Below, piece after piece: positions 16,690 through 25,768 of a stretch of DNA of 61,870 nt (position 1 is its first letter; each line of letters starts with the position of its first letter). The DNA lies in assembly GCA_029838215.1 (NCBI GenBank), contig JALGVI010000008.1:1-61870 (forward strand), in the 5' to 3' direction. The position numbers and the translations under genes were made by a program. A model generated the notes under the pieces. The model had not been told where the DNA came from. It did not search any database and saw only the letters and a list, made by a program, of their open reading frames with translations. This stretch comes from Candidatus Helarchaeota archaeon (lineage in GTDB: Archaea > Asgardarchaeota > Lokiarchaeia > Helarchaeales > RDOG01).

Positions 16690-17960
16690 AGTAACACTCT
16701 ACGCCTGAACTCCTTAAACATGCGACTGAACGTCTTTTTATCGTGTTTCTTCTGTAGTTCATCCACTATTTTCAATTGTAACGCTTCGATGAAAAGGATA
16801 TCTTCTCTGCCTTCCTTTCGACCTTGTTCCAAGAGATCTTCAATTAATTGTTTTTCTTGAAGAACCGTGATGATGGCATCAACGAATTCATCCAAGAATC
16901 CCGAATGATAGTAGAAATGGTGGTCCATGCGAGAAAAGTAAATTGAACGGTCTTCACAGTCGTAAAGATTCTTTATCCACTTATTCTCATAACCGCGAAG
17001 TATTTGAATGGAATAGTCTTGCTTTTTATGTGCTTTTAACAATGTTTCTGCAGCAAGTTGCCCACTTTTTCTAGCATGCCAAATGCCCTCATACGTGAAG
17101 CGGTCAATGAATCCTGCAGCTTCTCCAATGAGCAATATTCGATCATCAAAAGTATATTCAACTATCCGGTCGGCAATTGGATGAGCCCAATACTTCTTTC
17201 CTTCTATTTCTTTTATTTTTGAATCTTTTAGTTTCTCTTTAATGATTGGATGACCTTTTATAATTTCCTTGAATTTATCTACGGAAACCATCTTATCCAA
17301 ATAACCCACGGTCAGTCCTGATTTCTTCGCAAATATCCATGCATATCCATGTTTGGCGATGTGCGCGGTATCGAAATAAAGTTCCCAGCTGCCCCCTCCA
17401 AATCGTTCTTTGATGACATTTTCAGGGAGCTCGAATTCTGCTTGCACGGTATTTACAATGTCCACGGGGCGATCGATGTTCAACTGTCTTTGAAGTCGCG
17501 TGTTATTTGCACCCGTTGCAATCACGAGGCATCGGGTTTTGAGGCGAGATTTATCTTTAAGTTCGAGTTCGACATGATCCTTTGCCCTCTTGGCACTAAT
17601 CACTTCTGAGTTTGTTCTTAGCGTGGCACCTTCTTTTTGTGCTTCTTCCAAAAGGTATTTATCAAATCTGTCTCGATAAACCAGCTTACCGTAATCAATT
17701 CCAGCTTTACTAAATTCAATTGTTGCTATCTTCGAAAAGCTTCCCATTGTAAATGTGTCCACGTCCGCATCGATGACTTCCGCGGGTAAAGACCCAAAAT
17801 CCTTCTCGTTGCGAAACATGACGCCACCTCCACAAGGCTTGTAGCGATCAATGTTACCTTTTTCGAGAAGAACAACATCGATTTCTTTATTGGTTGCAAC
17901 ATGCTTGGCACAGGTTGCCCCTGCTGGTCCTCCGCCAACGATTATGATGTCGTGAATCAT
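16686..17960 (-). CDS. Geranylgeranyl reductase family flavoprotein
   Basis: 424 residues. An N-terminal FAD dinucleotide motif (IIIVGGGPAGATCAKHVA), the YKPCGGGVM segment typical of geranylgeranyl reductases, a second flavin motif (RILLIGEAAGFIDRFTYEG) and a C-terminal helical domain. In archaea these enzymes saturate the isoprenoid chains of membrane lipids at the cytoplasmic membrane face. The coding end overlaps the JAMM gene end by 4 nt (convergent). ATG 17960 directly precedes the Rossmann strand. Confidence 0.88.
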   Translation of the reverse strand: MIHDIIIVGGGPAGATCAKHVATNKEIDVVLLEKGNIDRYKPCGGGVMFRNEKDFGSLPAEVIDADVDTFTMGSFSKIATIEFSKAGIDYGKLVYRDRFDKYLLEEAQKEGATLRTNSEVISAKRAKDHVELELKDKSRLKTRCLVIATGANNTRLQRQLNIDRPVDIVNTVQAEFELPENVIKERFGGGSWELYFDTAHIAKHGYAWIFAKKSGLTVGYLDKMVSVDKFKEIIKGHPIIKEKLKDSKIKEIEGKKYWAHPIADRIVEYTFDDRILLIGEAAGFIDRFTYEGIWHARKSGQLAAETLLKAHKKQDYSIQILRGYENKWIKNLYDCEDRSIYFSRMDHHFYYHSGFLDEFVDAIITVLQEKQLIEDLLEQGRKEGREDILFIEALQLKIVDELQKKHDKKTFSRMFKEFRRRVLL

Positions 17961-18021
17961 TTTTTCCTTTACCTCTTTAAAACTTCATTTATACTTTCAG
18001 TTAAATGCTCAAAAATTGATT

Positions 18022-19434
18022 TTATCGTTTTCTTTCACTATATGTTATGCAATTATTAATGGCTTTTGCACAGAAATCTATTAATTCAAATGTCGGTATT
18101 TTTTCTTCATTGTACCATTCCTGCACGGTCCTAACTAATTTCTCGATTCTTATTTCTTTTTTCAGTTTTGAAGTTTGCCTTAGAACGACAAAAATTGGGA
18201 TATGATGTTTTTCCTTAACTTCTTTAAAGATTTTCACGCATTCCCTGAATGAATTCAGGCTAATGTAATTTGCAATCTGGTCAATGATAATGCCGTGGAT
18301 GTTCTCTTCTGCAGCCACTATATTAAGGATATTGCTAAGTCCATCCAATCTAAGATACATTGGATCTCCGAGGTCAATGGGATTACGCGTTCCCACGCCA
18401 CCTCCAGCTAAAAACTGATTAATTTTTATAATTGCTTGTTTTGAAAGTTGAGGCACTCGCAACTGATTGATGTTACATTGATCGACCATTTCGACTCCAA
18501 TGGCACCACCGCCGCCTATTACTGCCATGTTTCTTCCCTTAAGATTACTCACGTGGTGCATTACAACCGTTGTATCGACTAATTCTTCAAGGGAATCGAC
18601 ACCGATAATATTATATTGCTTGAAAAGACCTTGCCATATTTCCTGAGATGATGCCAAAAAACCAGTATGGCTTTGAGCTGCTCTGCATCCGTCTTGCGTG
18701 TGTCCTGCTTTCCAAATTATTAACGGCTTGCGCAATTTAGGTAGTATACCTCGCAACCGTGTTTTATCACTTTCTGTAATTCCTTCAAGATAACCGCCGA
18801 TAATCGTGGTTTCCTCATCTTCATTTAAGTATTCAAGGAAATCTGAAATGCTTAAATCACTGGCATTGCCATAGCTCACGACTTTGTTGAAACGTAGACC
18901 TTTTGTTACTCCTTTTGTGACGAAATAAACGGCATTTCCACCAGATTGCCCTATAAAACTGACAGGTCCTGCATCTTGAGGGAATTCAGCACCCGGTAAT
19001 AATGTGATTCCTCCTTTTGGACAATAAACACCAAAACAATTCGGACCCATTATTCGACAGTTCGTTTCCTTCACTAATTCTTTGATCCTACATTCTAATT
19101 CATGACCTTTCTCATCCATCTCTTTAAATCCTGCAGTTACGATGATGATTGAGTTTATATTCTTCTGAATACATTTTTCAAGCTCGGAAATGACGCTTTT
19201 TGCTGGCACTGTTATGTATGCTAAATCAATGGGCTCTGGAACTGCTTCCAGAGTTGGCACAGATTGCAAGCCGAGTATTTCTTCTCCAGAAGCATTAATT
19301 GGATAGATTTTTCCTTTTTCAGGATATTTAAACTGCAGGAGTGAAAATAAATAAGTATTGCCGAATTTCCCCGGTTTCCGGGACGCGCCTATCATTACAA
19401 TGCTTTTCGGAAAAAAGAATTTGTCTAAAGTCAT
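18022..19434 (-). CDS. ADP-forming acyl-CoA synthetase, alpha subunit, second copy
   Basis: About 470 residues from ATG 19434, which has AGAGGA about 8 nt upstream; a longer frame to 19509 adds a poor N-terminus. CoA-binding domain (FFPKSIVMIGASRKPGKFG), GPNCFGVY, FIGQSGGNAVY, and the phospho-histidine segment CRAAQSHTGFLAS are all present. It is a distant paralogue of the gene at 4400. No ATP-grasp beta subunit is nearby. It is divergent from the thiolase gene, so acyl-CoA made by thiolysis may feed ATP formation here; this is inference from context. Confidence 0.87.
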   Translation of the reverse strand: MTLDKFFFPKSIVMIGASRKPGKFGNTYLFSLLQFKYPEKGKIYPINASGEEILGLQSVPTLEAVPEPIDLAYITVPAKSVISELEKCIQKNINSIIIVTAGFKEMDEKGHELECRIKELVKETNCRIMGPNCFGVYCPKGGITLLPGAEFPQDAGPVSFIGQSGGNAVYFVTKGVTKGLRFNKVVSYGNASDLSISDFLEYLNEDEETTIIGGYLEGITESDKTRLRGILPKLRKPLIIWKAGHTQDGCRAAQSHTGFLASSQEIWQGLFKQYNIIGVDSLEELVDTTVVMHHVSNLKGRNMAVIGGGGAIGVEMVDQCNINQLRVPQLSKQAIIKINQFLAGGGVGTRNPIDLGDPMYLRLDGLSNILNIVAAEENIHGIIIDQIANYISLNSFRECVKIFKEVKEKHHIPIFVVLRQTSKLKKEIRIEKLVRTVQEWYNEEKIPTFELIDFCAKAINNCITYSERKR

Positions 19435-19579
19435 TGTTAAATCCTCTGAATGAGTTTCTAAACGGACACAAATTTTATTATTTAAAATTCGAGAAGGACT
19501 ATTTAACAAATTCTGAGCTCCTTAAAGAAAGAGTTTTATCGTGTATTCTAAGATTAGTCGAATGGAGACGAAAGAAAAA

Positions 19580-20806
19580 ATGAGAGACGTTGCGATCATT
19601 GGAGTTGGACATACAAAATTTGGTGTATTAAAAGAGAAAAACATTTTGGATTTGGCTTGCGAATCTTCATTACAAGCCATTGAGAATTCTGGGTGTTCAA
19701 ATAAGAAATTTGATGCTGTATATGTTGGAAACATGTGTGCGGAGTCCCTAAATCACTTTACGGGACTTGCAAGTGCGCTCGTGGACCGAATTAATTTAAT
19801 TCCTGCGGCTGCAGATCAAATAAAAAATGGTCCCGCTAGTGGTGGTTCCGCCATCAAAGCAGGGTTCCAAGCGATTAAAGCAGGGACATGTGATTTGGTT
19901 TTGGTGACTGGTGTTGAAAAAATGACACACGTAAAAGAACGCGGTCGTGTGACTTCAACTGTTGCCACCATCACGCATCATGCTGGTGAGCGCTTGCACG
20001 GTGTTTCCTTGCCTGCAATGGCAGGAATGCTCACGCGTTATTATCTTCATGAGTATAATGCTACAATGAAATATCTGGATGATATTGCGATTAAAAATCA
20101 TCGAAATGGTGTTCATAATCCTAATGCACACTTTCAACGTGAAATATCCGAATTCATGAAAAGAGCAGAACAAAAAGGAAAGGGGTCTTGGAGTGATGAA
20201 TACGAATTTCTTCATGATGACAAAGTCAATCCCATAATCGCCGATCCATTAAGATTGTTTCACGTTTGTCCTGTTTCAGATGGTGCAGCATCTGTTATTT
20301 TATGTGAAGGCGCGCTTGCGAAGAAAATGACCGATAAACCCATTTACATCCGTGGTGTTGGACAGGCAACCGACACGCATCTCGTCACTGAGCGTAAAAC
20401 GCTTCGTGAACTCGAGGCAGTTCGGTGGGCTTGTAATCAGGCCTATAAGATGGCAGGCAAGTCTTCAAAAGATATTGACGTTGGAGAGCTTCATGATGCC
20501 TTTGAAATTCTCGAAATAATGCAAAGCGAAGCGGCAGGATTCTTTCCACTGGGTGAAGGGGGAAAAGCAGCCGAAGCAGGTAAAACAACCATAGACGGTG
20601 AAATTCCAATCAATCCTTCAGGAGGGTTAAAAGCAAGAGGTCACCCATTAGGAGCAACAGGTGTAGCACAAGTCGTCGAATTATATTGGCAGCTACGAGA
20701 AGAAGCCGGAAAAAGACAGGTATCTAATCCGAAAGTAGGAATCACCGTGAATTTTGGAGGATTTGGAAATAATATCGTTTCGATAATTGTTGAGCGAGGT
20801 TTTTAA
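19580..20806 (+). CDS. SCP2-type thiolase-fold protein with replaced active-site cysteine
   Basis: About 408 residues from ATG 19580, where the family's first strand begins (RDVAIIGVGHTKFG); ATG 19562 and GTG 19541 are longer options. Thiolase landmarks are present: VYVGNM, VLVTGVEKMTHV, GELHDAFEILE and GGLKARGHPLGATG with the catalytic His. At the nucleophile position, where relatives read CASG, this protein reads GPASGG, so the acyl-accepting Cys appears to be Pro. The downstream DUF35 gene begins 2 nt after the stop, as in known thiolase/DUF35 complexes. It may be a thiolase with altered chemistry or a non-catalytic relative. Confidence 0.85.
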   Translation: MRDVAIIGVGHTKFGVLKEKNILDLACESSLQAIENSGCSNKKFDAVYVGNMCAESLNHFTGLASALVDRINLIPAAADQIKNGPASGGSAIKAGFQAIKAGTCDLVLVTGVEKMTHVKERGRVTSTVATITHHAGERLHGVSLPAMAGMLTRYYLHEYNATMKYLDDIAIKNHRNGVHNPNAHFQREISEFMKRAEQKGKGSWSDEYEFLHDDKVNPIIADPLRLFHVCPVSDGAASVILCEGALAKKMTDKPIYIRGVGQATDTHLVTERKTLRELEAVRWACNQAYKMAGKSSKDIDVGELHDAFEILEIMQSEAAGFFPLGEGGKAAEAGKTTIDGEIPINPSGGLKARGHPLGATGVAQVVELYWQLREEAGKRQVSNPKVGITVNFGGFGNNIVSIIVERGF

Positions 20807-20808
20807 AC

Positions 20809-21159
20809 ATGACCGAGGAAAAAGTAACGTGGAAAACATGTCAAAAGTGCGGATATCTTCAGCACCTCGACCATCATCGTTGTTTAAATTGCAATAACGC
20901 CGACTTTAAGGAAATAGACGGGCAAGGACCTTTGGAATTAATAACTTATACGATTCTACGCGCTCCCCCAAAAGAATTCGTGGGGCAAGAACCCTATGCA
21001 TTGGGCATTGCGAAATTTGAAAACGGCATTAAAATCCTGGGACAGCTTACAACGAAAGAAAACCTTAGCATTGGGATGCAATTGAAACTCGTGGCATCAA
21101 AATTGTGTGATAATCTCAACGGACAACCCGTTAACGGATATAAATTAGCTCCCCTTTAA
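20809..21159 (+). CDS. DUF35 OB-fold, rubredoxin-like zinc-ribbon protein (thiolase partner)
   Basis: 116 residues. The N-terminal zinc ribbon has Cys11, Cys14, Cys25 and Cys28, followed by an OB-fold with the usual GPLELITYT strand and PYALGIAKFENG. In archaea the DUF35 protein binds the SCP2-type thiolase and shapes the acyl-CoA site or passes intermediates to HMG-CoA synthase. No HMG-CoA synthase gene is next to it here. ATG 20809 starts 2 nt after the thiolase stop, so the two are surely co-translated. Confidence 0.9.
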   Translation: MTEEKVTWKTCQKCGYLQHLDHHRCLNCNNADFKEIDGQGPLELITYTILRAPPKEFVGQEPYALGIAKFENGIKILGQLTTKENLSIGMQLKLVASKLCDNLNGQPVNGYKLAPL

Positions 21160-21181
21160 TTTTTATAAAAAAAAGAGAGAA

Positions 21182-21991
21182 TTAATCTCGTTTGTAGCCA
21201 TACCAACACAAGATAAGCCCAATGATGATAATCAATGGCAAGAGTGGTTCAAAAAGCCACATGCTGAAATTCATCCAGGCTTCATGTCGGATGATGCTCG
21301 TCACCGGATCGCTTCCGGGAAAGAGACCTGTTGGAATCGTTCCAATCGGAACGCCGAGGAAGACATTCAAGAGACTCCAGACGAAATCCATTGCACGAGT
21401 TAAAATATGGATGTTTAAAGCCTCGCCTCCAAATATACTAACATATCCAAAAAATGTTAGAATTGCCTTTCTTCGGATATCTCCTTCTGATTTCATTCCA
21501 ATATACAGGTATAGAAGTGGTACAACTGCGACAGTCAGCGCGATCAAATATTGTGGAAGTTCAATTATGAATGATCCCGTAACGAGAACGAGTATTGCCA
21601 GCGAAAATGGGACTATTGAAATAAGACCCTTGGTCTTAAGGATGGAATAACGTTCAACTCCAACGCTGAGAAATCCCAGTCCTATAAAACCGAGAAAATA
21701 TATGAAAGATTCTCCATTAAATCTAAGAAGAATGCCCAAAAATGGAATTGATACATGATAACCAAGAGTATACCACGAACTTATTCCATAATCCGCCCAA
21801 AGCATCCACACTACTTCAAGTATTGACCCAAGACTCATGCAAAGAAAAAAAGCGCCTGCAAACCATCCGATTGTTTCGTCATCAACTTTTGCTCTCCTGA
21901 AGAATAGGATTACGAAGAAGATGTAAAAACCAAACTTAATGAGCTTTAGGACAATAGTCAAGTCATTGAATATTAGTGGTAGTATCGACAT
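21182..21991 (-). CDS. Seven-helix membrane protein
   Basis: 269 residues with about seven hydrophobic helices. A short loop, LYLYIGMKSEGDIRRKAI followed by a hydrophobic helix, matches YFYLAGKSTGELRTIAL in the protein at 29557, so the two are related. That loop motif is also seen in 7TM sensor regions, but no kinase or effector domain is attached here. No family name can be given. It is convergent with the DUF35 gene. Confidence 0.7.
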   Translation of the reverse strand: MSILPLIFNDLTIVLKLIKFGFYIFFVILFFRRAKVDDETIGWFAGAFFLCMSLGSILEVVWMLWADYGISSWYTLGYHVSIPFLGILLRFNGESFIYFLGFIGLGFLSVGVERYSILKTKGLISIVPFSLAILVLVTGSFIIELPQYLIALTVAVVPLLYLYIGMKSEGDIRRKAILTFFGYVSIFGGEALNIHILTRAMDFVWSLLNVFLGVPIGTIPTGLFPGSDPVTSIIRHEAWMNFSMWLFEPLLPLIIIIGLILCWYGYKRD

Positions 21992-22429
21992 GCTCTACTC
22001 ACCTATTTTTTCACCGCATGGCTTTGTTTCTTCTAACCAATGCGATCTTTTTTCAGAATTTATACCATCTGTAATGGTCTTTTTGTGAAGAGTTCTTTTC
22101 ATCAAATATAAAAATATATTGCTAATTGAAAGATTAAAGTCAAAAAGCTAATTCATTTATAAAGTTCTGACACGAAATAGGAAAGAGAATTTAAAACAAG
22201 TAATTTAAAATTCGAGTTCAAGCTATAAATTCAAGAAATTTATGATGAACTTTTACGACAAACCAAATTTAAACGTTGAATTATTGATTTTTGAGCATCC
22301 CCTGCAAAACTTTTTAATATCCTATTACTGGCTCATCAGGATGTAACAGACGTAGAAATTTTTATGATGTCCATATCGAACAAACAAATTCTTTAAATTA
22401 AATGACGTTATACAGATCAATGTTTCATG

Positions 22430-22576
22430 TTGAACGAACCTTCTTACGGGGAGACCCGAGAAGGAAAGAGTTCCACTTCACGGTCATGAGAATGACACCT
22501 CTCGAGGCATGCGGTTTCGCCTCTGGATTCGTAGAACAACGGACAAGCTTTTAAGGAAGAATGTCGATGTTTGTCC
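22430..22576 (+). ncRNA. Candidate structured RNA (multi-hairpin, two GAGA tetraloops)
   Basis: The 675-nt gap 21992-22666 has no gene, but this part is richer in G+C than its surroundings and folds on inspection. Hairpin A, 22439-22464: six pairs, a 2-nt bulge, four more pairs and a GAGA loop. Hairpin B, 22483-22496: five pairs with a GAGA loop. Hairpin C, 22504-22523: five pairs. GTTC 22470-22473 can pair with GAAC 22534-22537, closing B and C. GGACAA 22541-22546 can pair with TTGTCC 22571-22576. It is not recognisable to me as tRNA, SRP RNA, RNase P RNA or a known riboswitch. It could be a separate RNA or the leader of the GTPase gene. The strand is assumed; 21992-22429 shows nothing else. 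Confidence 0.5.
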
Positions 22577-22666
22577 ATAAAAAAGAAATTGTTTCAAGCA
22601 AACGTGTAACTTGTAGCCATGAAAGAAAGGGAATATAGATTTCAATGAATGGAAGTATGATGCGCA

Positions 22667-23185
22667 ATGACGATCATATTTAAGACCGTTATCGCCGGTG
22701 AAGGCGGTGTTGGAAAAACAGCATTGACGATCCGTTTTACAAAAGGCGTATTTATTGAAGGAACAAAAATGACCATTGGCGTGGACTTTTCTGCCGTAAA
22801 AGTAACGCTGGGAGACGAATCCGTAACCTTGCAGCTTTGGGACTTTGGTGGTGAATCACGATTTCGATTTATTTTACCTGGTTATTGTAAAGGGGCAAGT
22901 GGAGCACTATTAGTTTTTGACTTGACTCAAGAATACACTTTTAAATCTCTTCCCGAATGGCTTGAATTAATTCGCACCAATACACCGCCGGAAACTCCAA
23001 TCGTGCTAGTGGGAACTAAGATGGACCTTCCAAATCGAGTCATCACACGGGAAATGGCTGAAGCATTCAAGGATGAAAAAGGTTTAGCCGGATATATTGA
23101 ATGTTCATCAAAAACTGGAACAAATGTCGGTCATGTCTTTGGTCTAATGACACAGGCAATGTTAAAAGCAAGTCGAGGTAGTTAA
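22667..23185 (+). CDS. Ras-superfamily small GTPase, atypical switch II
   Basis: 172 residues. G1 GEGGVGKT (11-18), a switch I threonine in MTIGVDFS, G3 WDFGGESRF (Asp59, Gly62), G4 GTKMD and G5 ECSSK. It is related to Rab/Ras proteins, but the catalytic Gln after DxxG is Glu63. This may slow GTP hydrolysis or signal a different mechanism. There is no C-terminal cysteine for prenylation. Such GTPases are abundant in Asgard archaea. It starts about 90 nt after the structured RNA candidate. Confidence 0.9.
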   Translation: MTIIFKTVIAGEGGVGKTALTIRFTKGVFIEGTKMTIGVDFSAVKVTLGDESVTLQLWDFGGESRFRFILPGYCKGASGALLVFDLTQEYTFKSLPEWLELIRTNTPPETPIVLVGTKMDLPNRVITREMAEAFKDEKGLAGYIECSSKTGTNVGHVFGLMTQAMLKASRGS

Positions 23186-23197
23186 TTTAAAATTCGA

Positions 23198-24013
23198 TCA
23201 GGAACGAACGAGAATATTATTTTTTTTAAGATATTTTTTAACGTCTTCACAAGTATACTCTCCATAATGGAAGATACTTGCAGCAAGGGCGGCACTCACG
23301 CTTGTTTCTTTAAAAACTTCAAGGAAATGTTCAAGATTACCCACGCCTCCCGAGGCGATAACCGGAATTCTCACGCTTTCTGAAACGGCACGATTAAGCG
23401 GTATGTCAAATCCGATTTTTGTTCCATCACGATCCATTGATGTCAATAGTATTTCTCCAGCACCCAATTCTTCGACTTGTTTTGCCCATTTTAAAGCATC
23501 TTTGCCCGTTCCTTTTCGTCCACCGTATATGTAAACTTCCCACCAACAAAGACCGTCAGGAGTTTCAATTATTATCTTGTCTTTTGGGACATCATCGGGA
23601 GTGACGTAAACTCGTTTCGCATCGATCGCAACCACGATGCATTGTCTCCCAAAAATTTCTGACGATTCTTTGATCAGGGCGTGATTTTTTACTGCCGCAG
23701 TATTTATCGCTATTTTATCGGCTCCAGCAAGGAGAATGGTCCGGACGTCTTCTACGGTTCGAATTCCGCCACCGACTGTAAAAGGGATAAACACTTGTTC
23801 TGCCGTACGATGAACGACATCGAGCAAAATATCTCTTTTATCGGAAGAAGCCGTTATATCTAAAAAAGTAAGTTCGTCTGCACCCTGCTTGTCGTATTGT
23901 GCTGCCAACTCTGGCGGATCGCCTGCTTCCCGGATATTCACGAATTTAATGCCCTTTACGACCTTGCCTTCCGTCATGTCTAAACAGGGGATGATGCGTC
24001 TTGCCAATGGCAT
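23198..24013 (-). CDS. hisF: Imidazole glycerol phosphate synthase subunit HisF
   Basis: 271 residues. The (beta/alpha)8 barrel of the cyclase subunit shows RIIPCLDM at the first strand (catalytic Asp), [18 protein letters not shown] (second catalytic Asp), [11 protein letters not shown] and VIASGGVGN. HisF uses ammonia from the HisH glutaminase to convert PRFAR to imidazole-glycerol phosphate and AICAR in histidine synthesis. No hisH is in the window. It is divergent from hisI, which suggests a split histidine regulon. Length is normal (about 250-270). Confidence 0.96.
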   Translation of the reverse strand: MPLARRIIPCLDMTEGKVVKGIKFVNIREAGDPPELAAQYDKQGADELTFLDITASSDKRDILLDVVHRTAEQVFIPFTVGGGIRTVEDVRTILLAGADKIAINTAAVKNHALIKESSEIFGRQCIVVAIDAKRVYVTPDDVPKDKIIIETPDGLCWWEVYIYGGRKGTGKDALKWAKQVEELGAGEILLTSMDRDGTKIGFDIPLNRAVSESVRIPVIASGGVGNLEHFLEVFKETSVSAALAASIFHYGEYTCEDVKKYLKKNNILVRS

Positions 24014-24150
24014 GATAATAACTCCAAGATTTTTCTAAAAATCGGTTCGAAACCTGATGACTTCTTAAATTTCTAAACCAAAAATTCCATTAAAGAATTC
24101 TTCATGATGGAAATGATAAAATTTTTATTAAATATATCTAATGGATTTCG

Positions 24151-24573
24151 GTGATTGAACTGTCTGAGCGTAAAATTTTCGATGAAAAAAGAATTTCAGA
24201 AATTGTTGAAATGTTGGATTTTACAAAAGCTAATGGATTGATTACTGTTGTTACTCAGGATTACAAGACCAATGAAATCCTAATGGTCGCTTATGCAAAC
24301 GAAGAAGCCGTTCATGAAACTCTCGCAACAGGAAAAGCGCATTATTGGAGTCGAAGTCGGAAGACTCTATGGGAAAAAGGAGGTCATTCAGGTCATTTCC
24401 AATACATCAAGGAAATTTTCGTTGATTGTGATGCTGACTGCCTAATTTATAAAGTCGAGCAGGTAAAGGCCGCTTGCCATACCGGATATTATAGTTGTTT
24501 TTATCGAAAAATCGAAAAAGACGGTATTACAATTATCGGAAAGCAAATTTTTGATCCCAAATCGGTTTATTAA
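24151..24573 (+). CDS. hisI: Phosphoribosyl-AMP cyclohydrolase HisI
   Basis: 140 residues, a stand-alone HisI without a fused HisE part. Conserved segments are present: LITVVTQDY, EVLMVAYAN-like, HYWSRSRKTLWEKGGHSGH and the zinc-binding FVDCDADCLIYKVEQVKAACHTG. It opens the adenine ring of PR-AMP, the third step of histidine synthesis. GTG 24151 is the start; an AT-rich TATA-like stretch lies only about 20 nt upstream (TATTAAATATAT), which suggests a leaderless message. It is divergent from hisF. Confidence 0.95.
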   Translation: MIELSERKIFDEKRISEIVEMLDFTKANGLITVVTQDYKTNEILMVAYANEEAVHETLATGKAHYWSRSRKTLWEKGGHSGHFQYIKEIFVDCDADCLIYKVEQVKAACHTGYYSCFYRKIEKDGITIIGKQIFDPKSVY

Positions 24574-24613
24574 CTAGTTAGTTTCCGTGTGAATAAAAAA
24601 AATTGAAAAAAAG

Positions 24614-25159
24614 TTATTTCTTGTATGTACTTTTCTTTTTTATCCGCAATTTCTTCCAGAACGCCGTTTCTAAAACGCTTCTCAAGAAATTAATACATAC
24701 TGCAACCAGTAGTAGCGTCCCATACCAAAAGAACGTTCCATATCCGAATAAAAAGAATGCCCCTACTGCATATCGAACATTTATTCCGAGACCGAGCAAG
24801 TCGTTGAGTTGGAGTGGGATTTCAAGGAATAACAAGAAGAACATTAGCGTGTCAATCAGGACGAAAGAGTATCGAAAGATGCCAATCACGCCTGCATATA
24901 AAGGATATGCCTTATATAATAAATTATAGAGGAACACACAGGTAACCAGACAAACTCCAATGATTAATACGAACAATTTATATGAAGGATTGAAATTTCC
25001 TATATTAAATCCTTCAATTACTGCTGTAGAACTGAGTGGAAGGATTAACGTTGAGAAAAGTGTTATCCCTGAATATAAAATGGCTTCACCGACTGCTTTT
25101 CCCCCTATCTTGTATATTTCATCTTGAACTTCAACTATTTCTTCATCCATCTTCGGCAT
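24614..25159 (-). CDS. Membrane protein, about four helices
   Basis: 181 residues. A short acidic N-terminus (MPKMDEEIVEVQDEIYKIGG) precedes about four hydrophobic helices and a very basic C-terminus (FWKKLRIKKKSTYKK), which by the positive-inside rule lies in the cytoplasm. No family recognised. It is followed 15 nt upstream by another minus-strand membrane-anchored protein and is probably in an operon with it. Confidence 0.65.
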   Translation of the reverse strand: MPKMDEEIVEVQDEIYKIGGKAVGEAILYSGITLFSTLILPLSSTAVIEGFNIGNFNPSYKLFVLIIGVCLVTCVFLYNLLYKAYPLYAGVIGIFRYSFVLIDTLMFFLLFLEIPLQLNDLLGLGINVRYAVGAFFLFGYGTFFWYGTLLLVAVCINFLRSVLETAFWKKLRIKKKSTYKK

Positions 25160-25174
25160 TTTATCGCATCCTCC

Positions 25175-25675
25175 TTAAGGCGTTGGAATGTCAAATCCTC
25201 CTGTCGCATAGATACCAAACCAATTAAAATAAGGACCAATAGATACATAACCCGTAAAATAGAACTGCGCACTCAAGTTATGATAGGCGAAAGGTATGGC
25301 TGAGATACTTATATTTACTACTACGAAGTTATTAACGCTAAACGGAAGTATTAAAACTGGTGTGCTATAAACATCTATATACGTGTAACCATTTTCAGAA
25401 ACCCACGTATCATTCGCAAGGTCATCAATTGTTCCATTTTGGATTCTTACCGTTACCATTGAATTTACCGTAAAAGGTGCTGCTGGATAGCTAATCGGAC
25501 CGACCGTTACGACATAGTCCGGATGACTGCCCGTAAATGCGGGTGTAAAAATTGACGAATTTGTAGAAATAGCGATAACACTCCATGTCATGAATACACC
25601 AAGAACAGAACATACCAAATTGACAATGATTGCAGAATATTTTACTGCCTTTACCAATTTTTTTTGCCAGACCAC
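25175..25675 (-). CDS. Membrane-anchored extracytoplasmic protein
   Basis: 166 residues. A basic start (WQKKLVKAVKYS) and one hydrophobic helix (AIIVNLVCSVLGVFMTWSVI) make an uncleaved signal anchor. The remaining ~130 residues are rich in Ser, Thr, Tyr, Asn and Val, like an extracellular beta domain. No family recognised. It lies 15 nt before the four-helix protein on the same strand. Confidence 0.65.
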   Translation of the reverse strand: MVWQKKLVKAVKYSAIIVNLVCSVLGVFMTWSVIAISTNSSIFTPAFTGSHPDYVVTVGPISYPAAPFTVNSMVTVRIQNGTIDDLANDTWVSENGYTYIDVYSTPVLILPFSVNNFVVVNISISAIPFAYHNLSAQFYFTGYVSIGPYFNWFGIYATGGFDIPTP

Positions 25676-25768
25676 ATTATCACCACGTTGTTTTTTTCAT
25701 GGATAATTTTGATTTCTGATGGTAAAAAAATATGAAAATTATGCGGTTTAAAGCTTTTTAAAAATAAA

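Noticed and set aside
22240..22310. Box C-like ATGATGA suggesting a C/D guide RNA
   Set aside because: No CTGA box D at a suitable distance.
24603..24929. Plus-strand 108-codon frame
   Set aside because: It is antisense to the four-helix membrane protein, whose hydrophobic pattern is far more protein-like.
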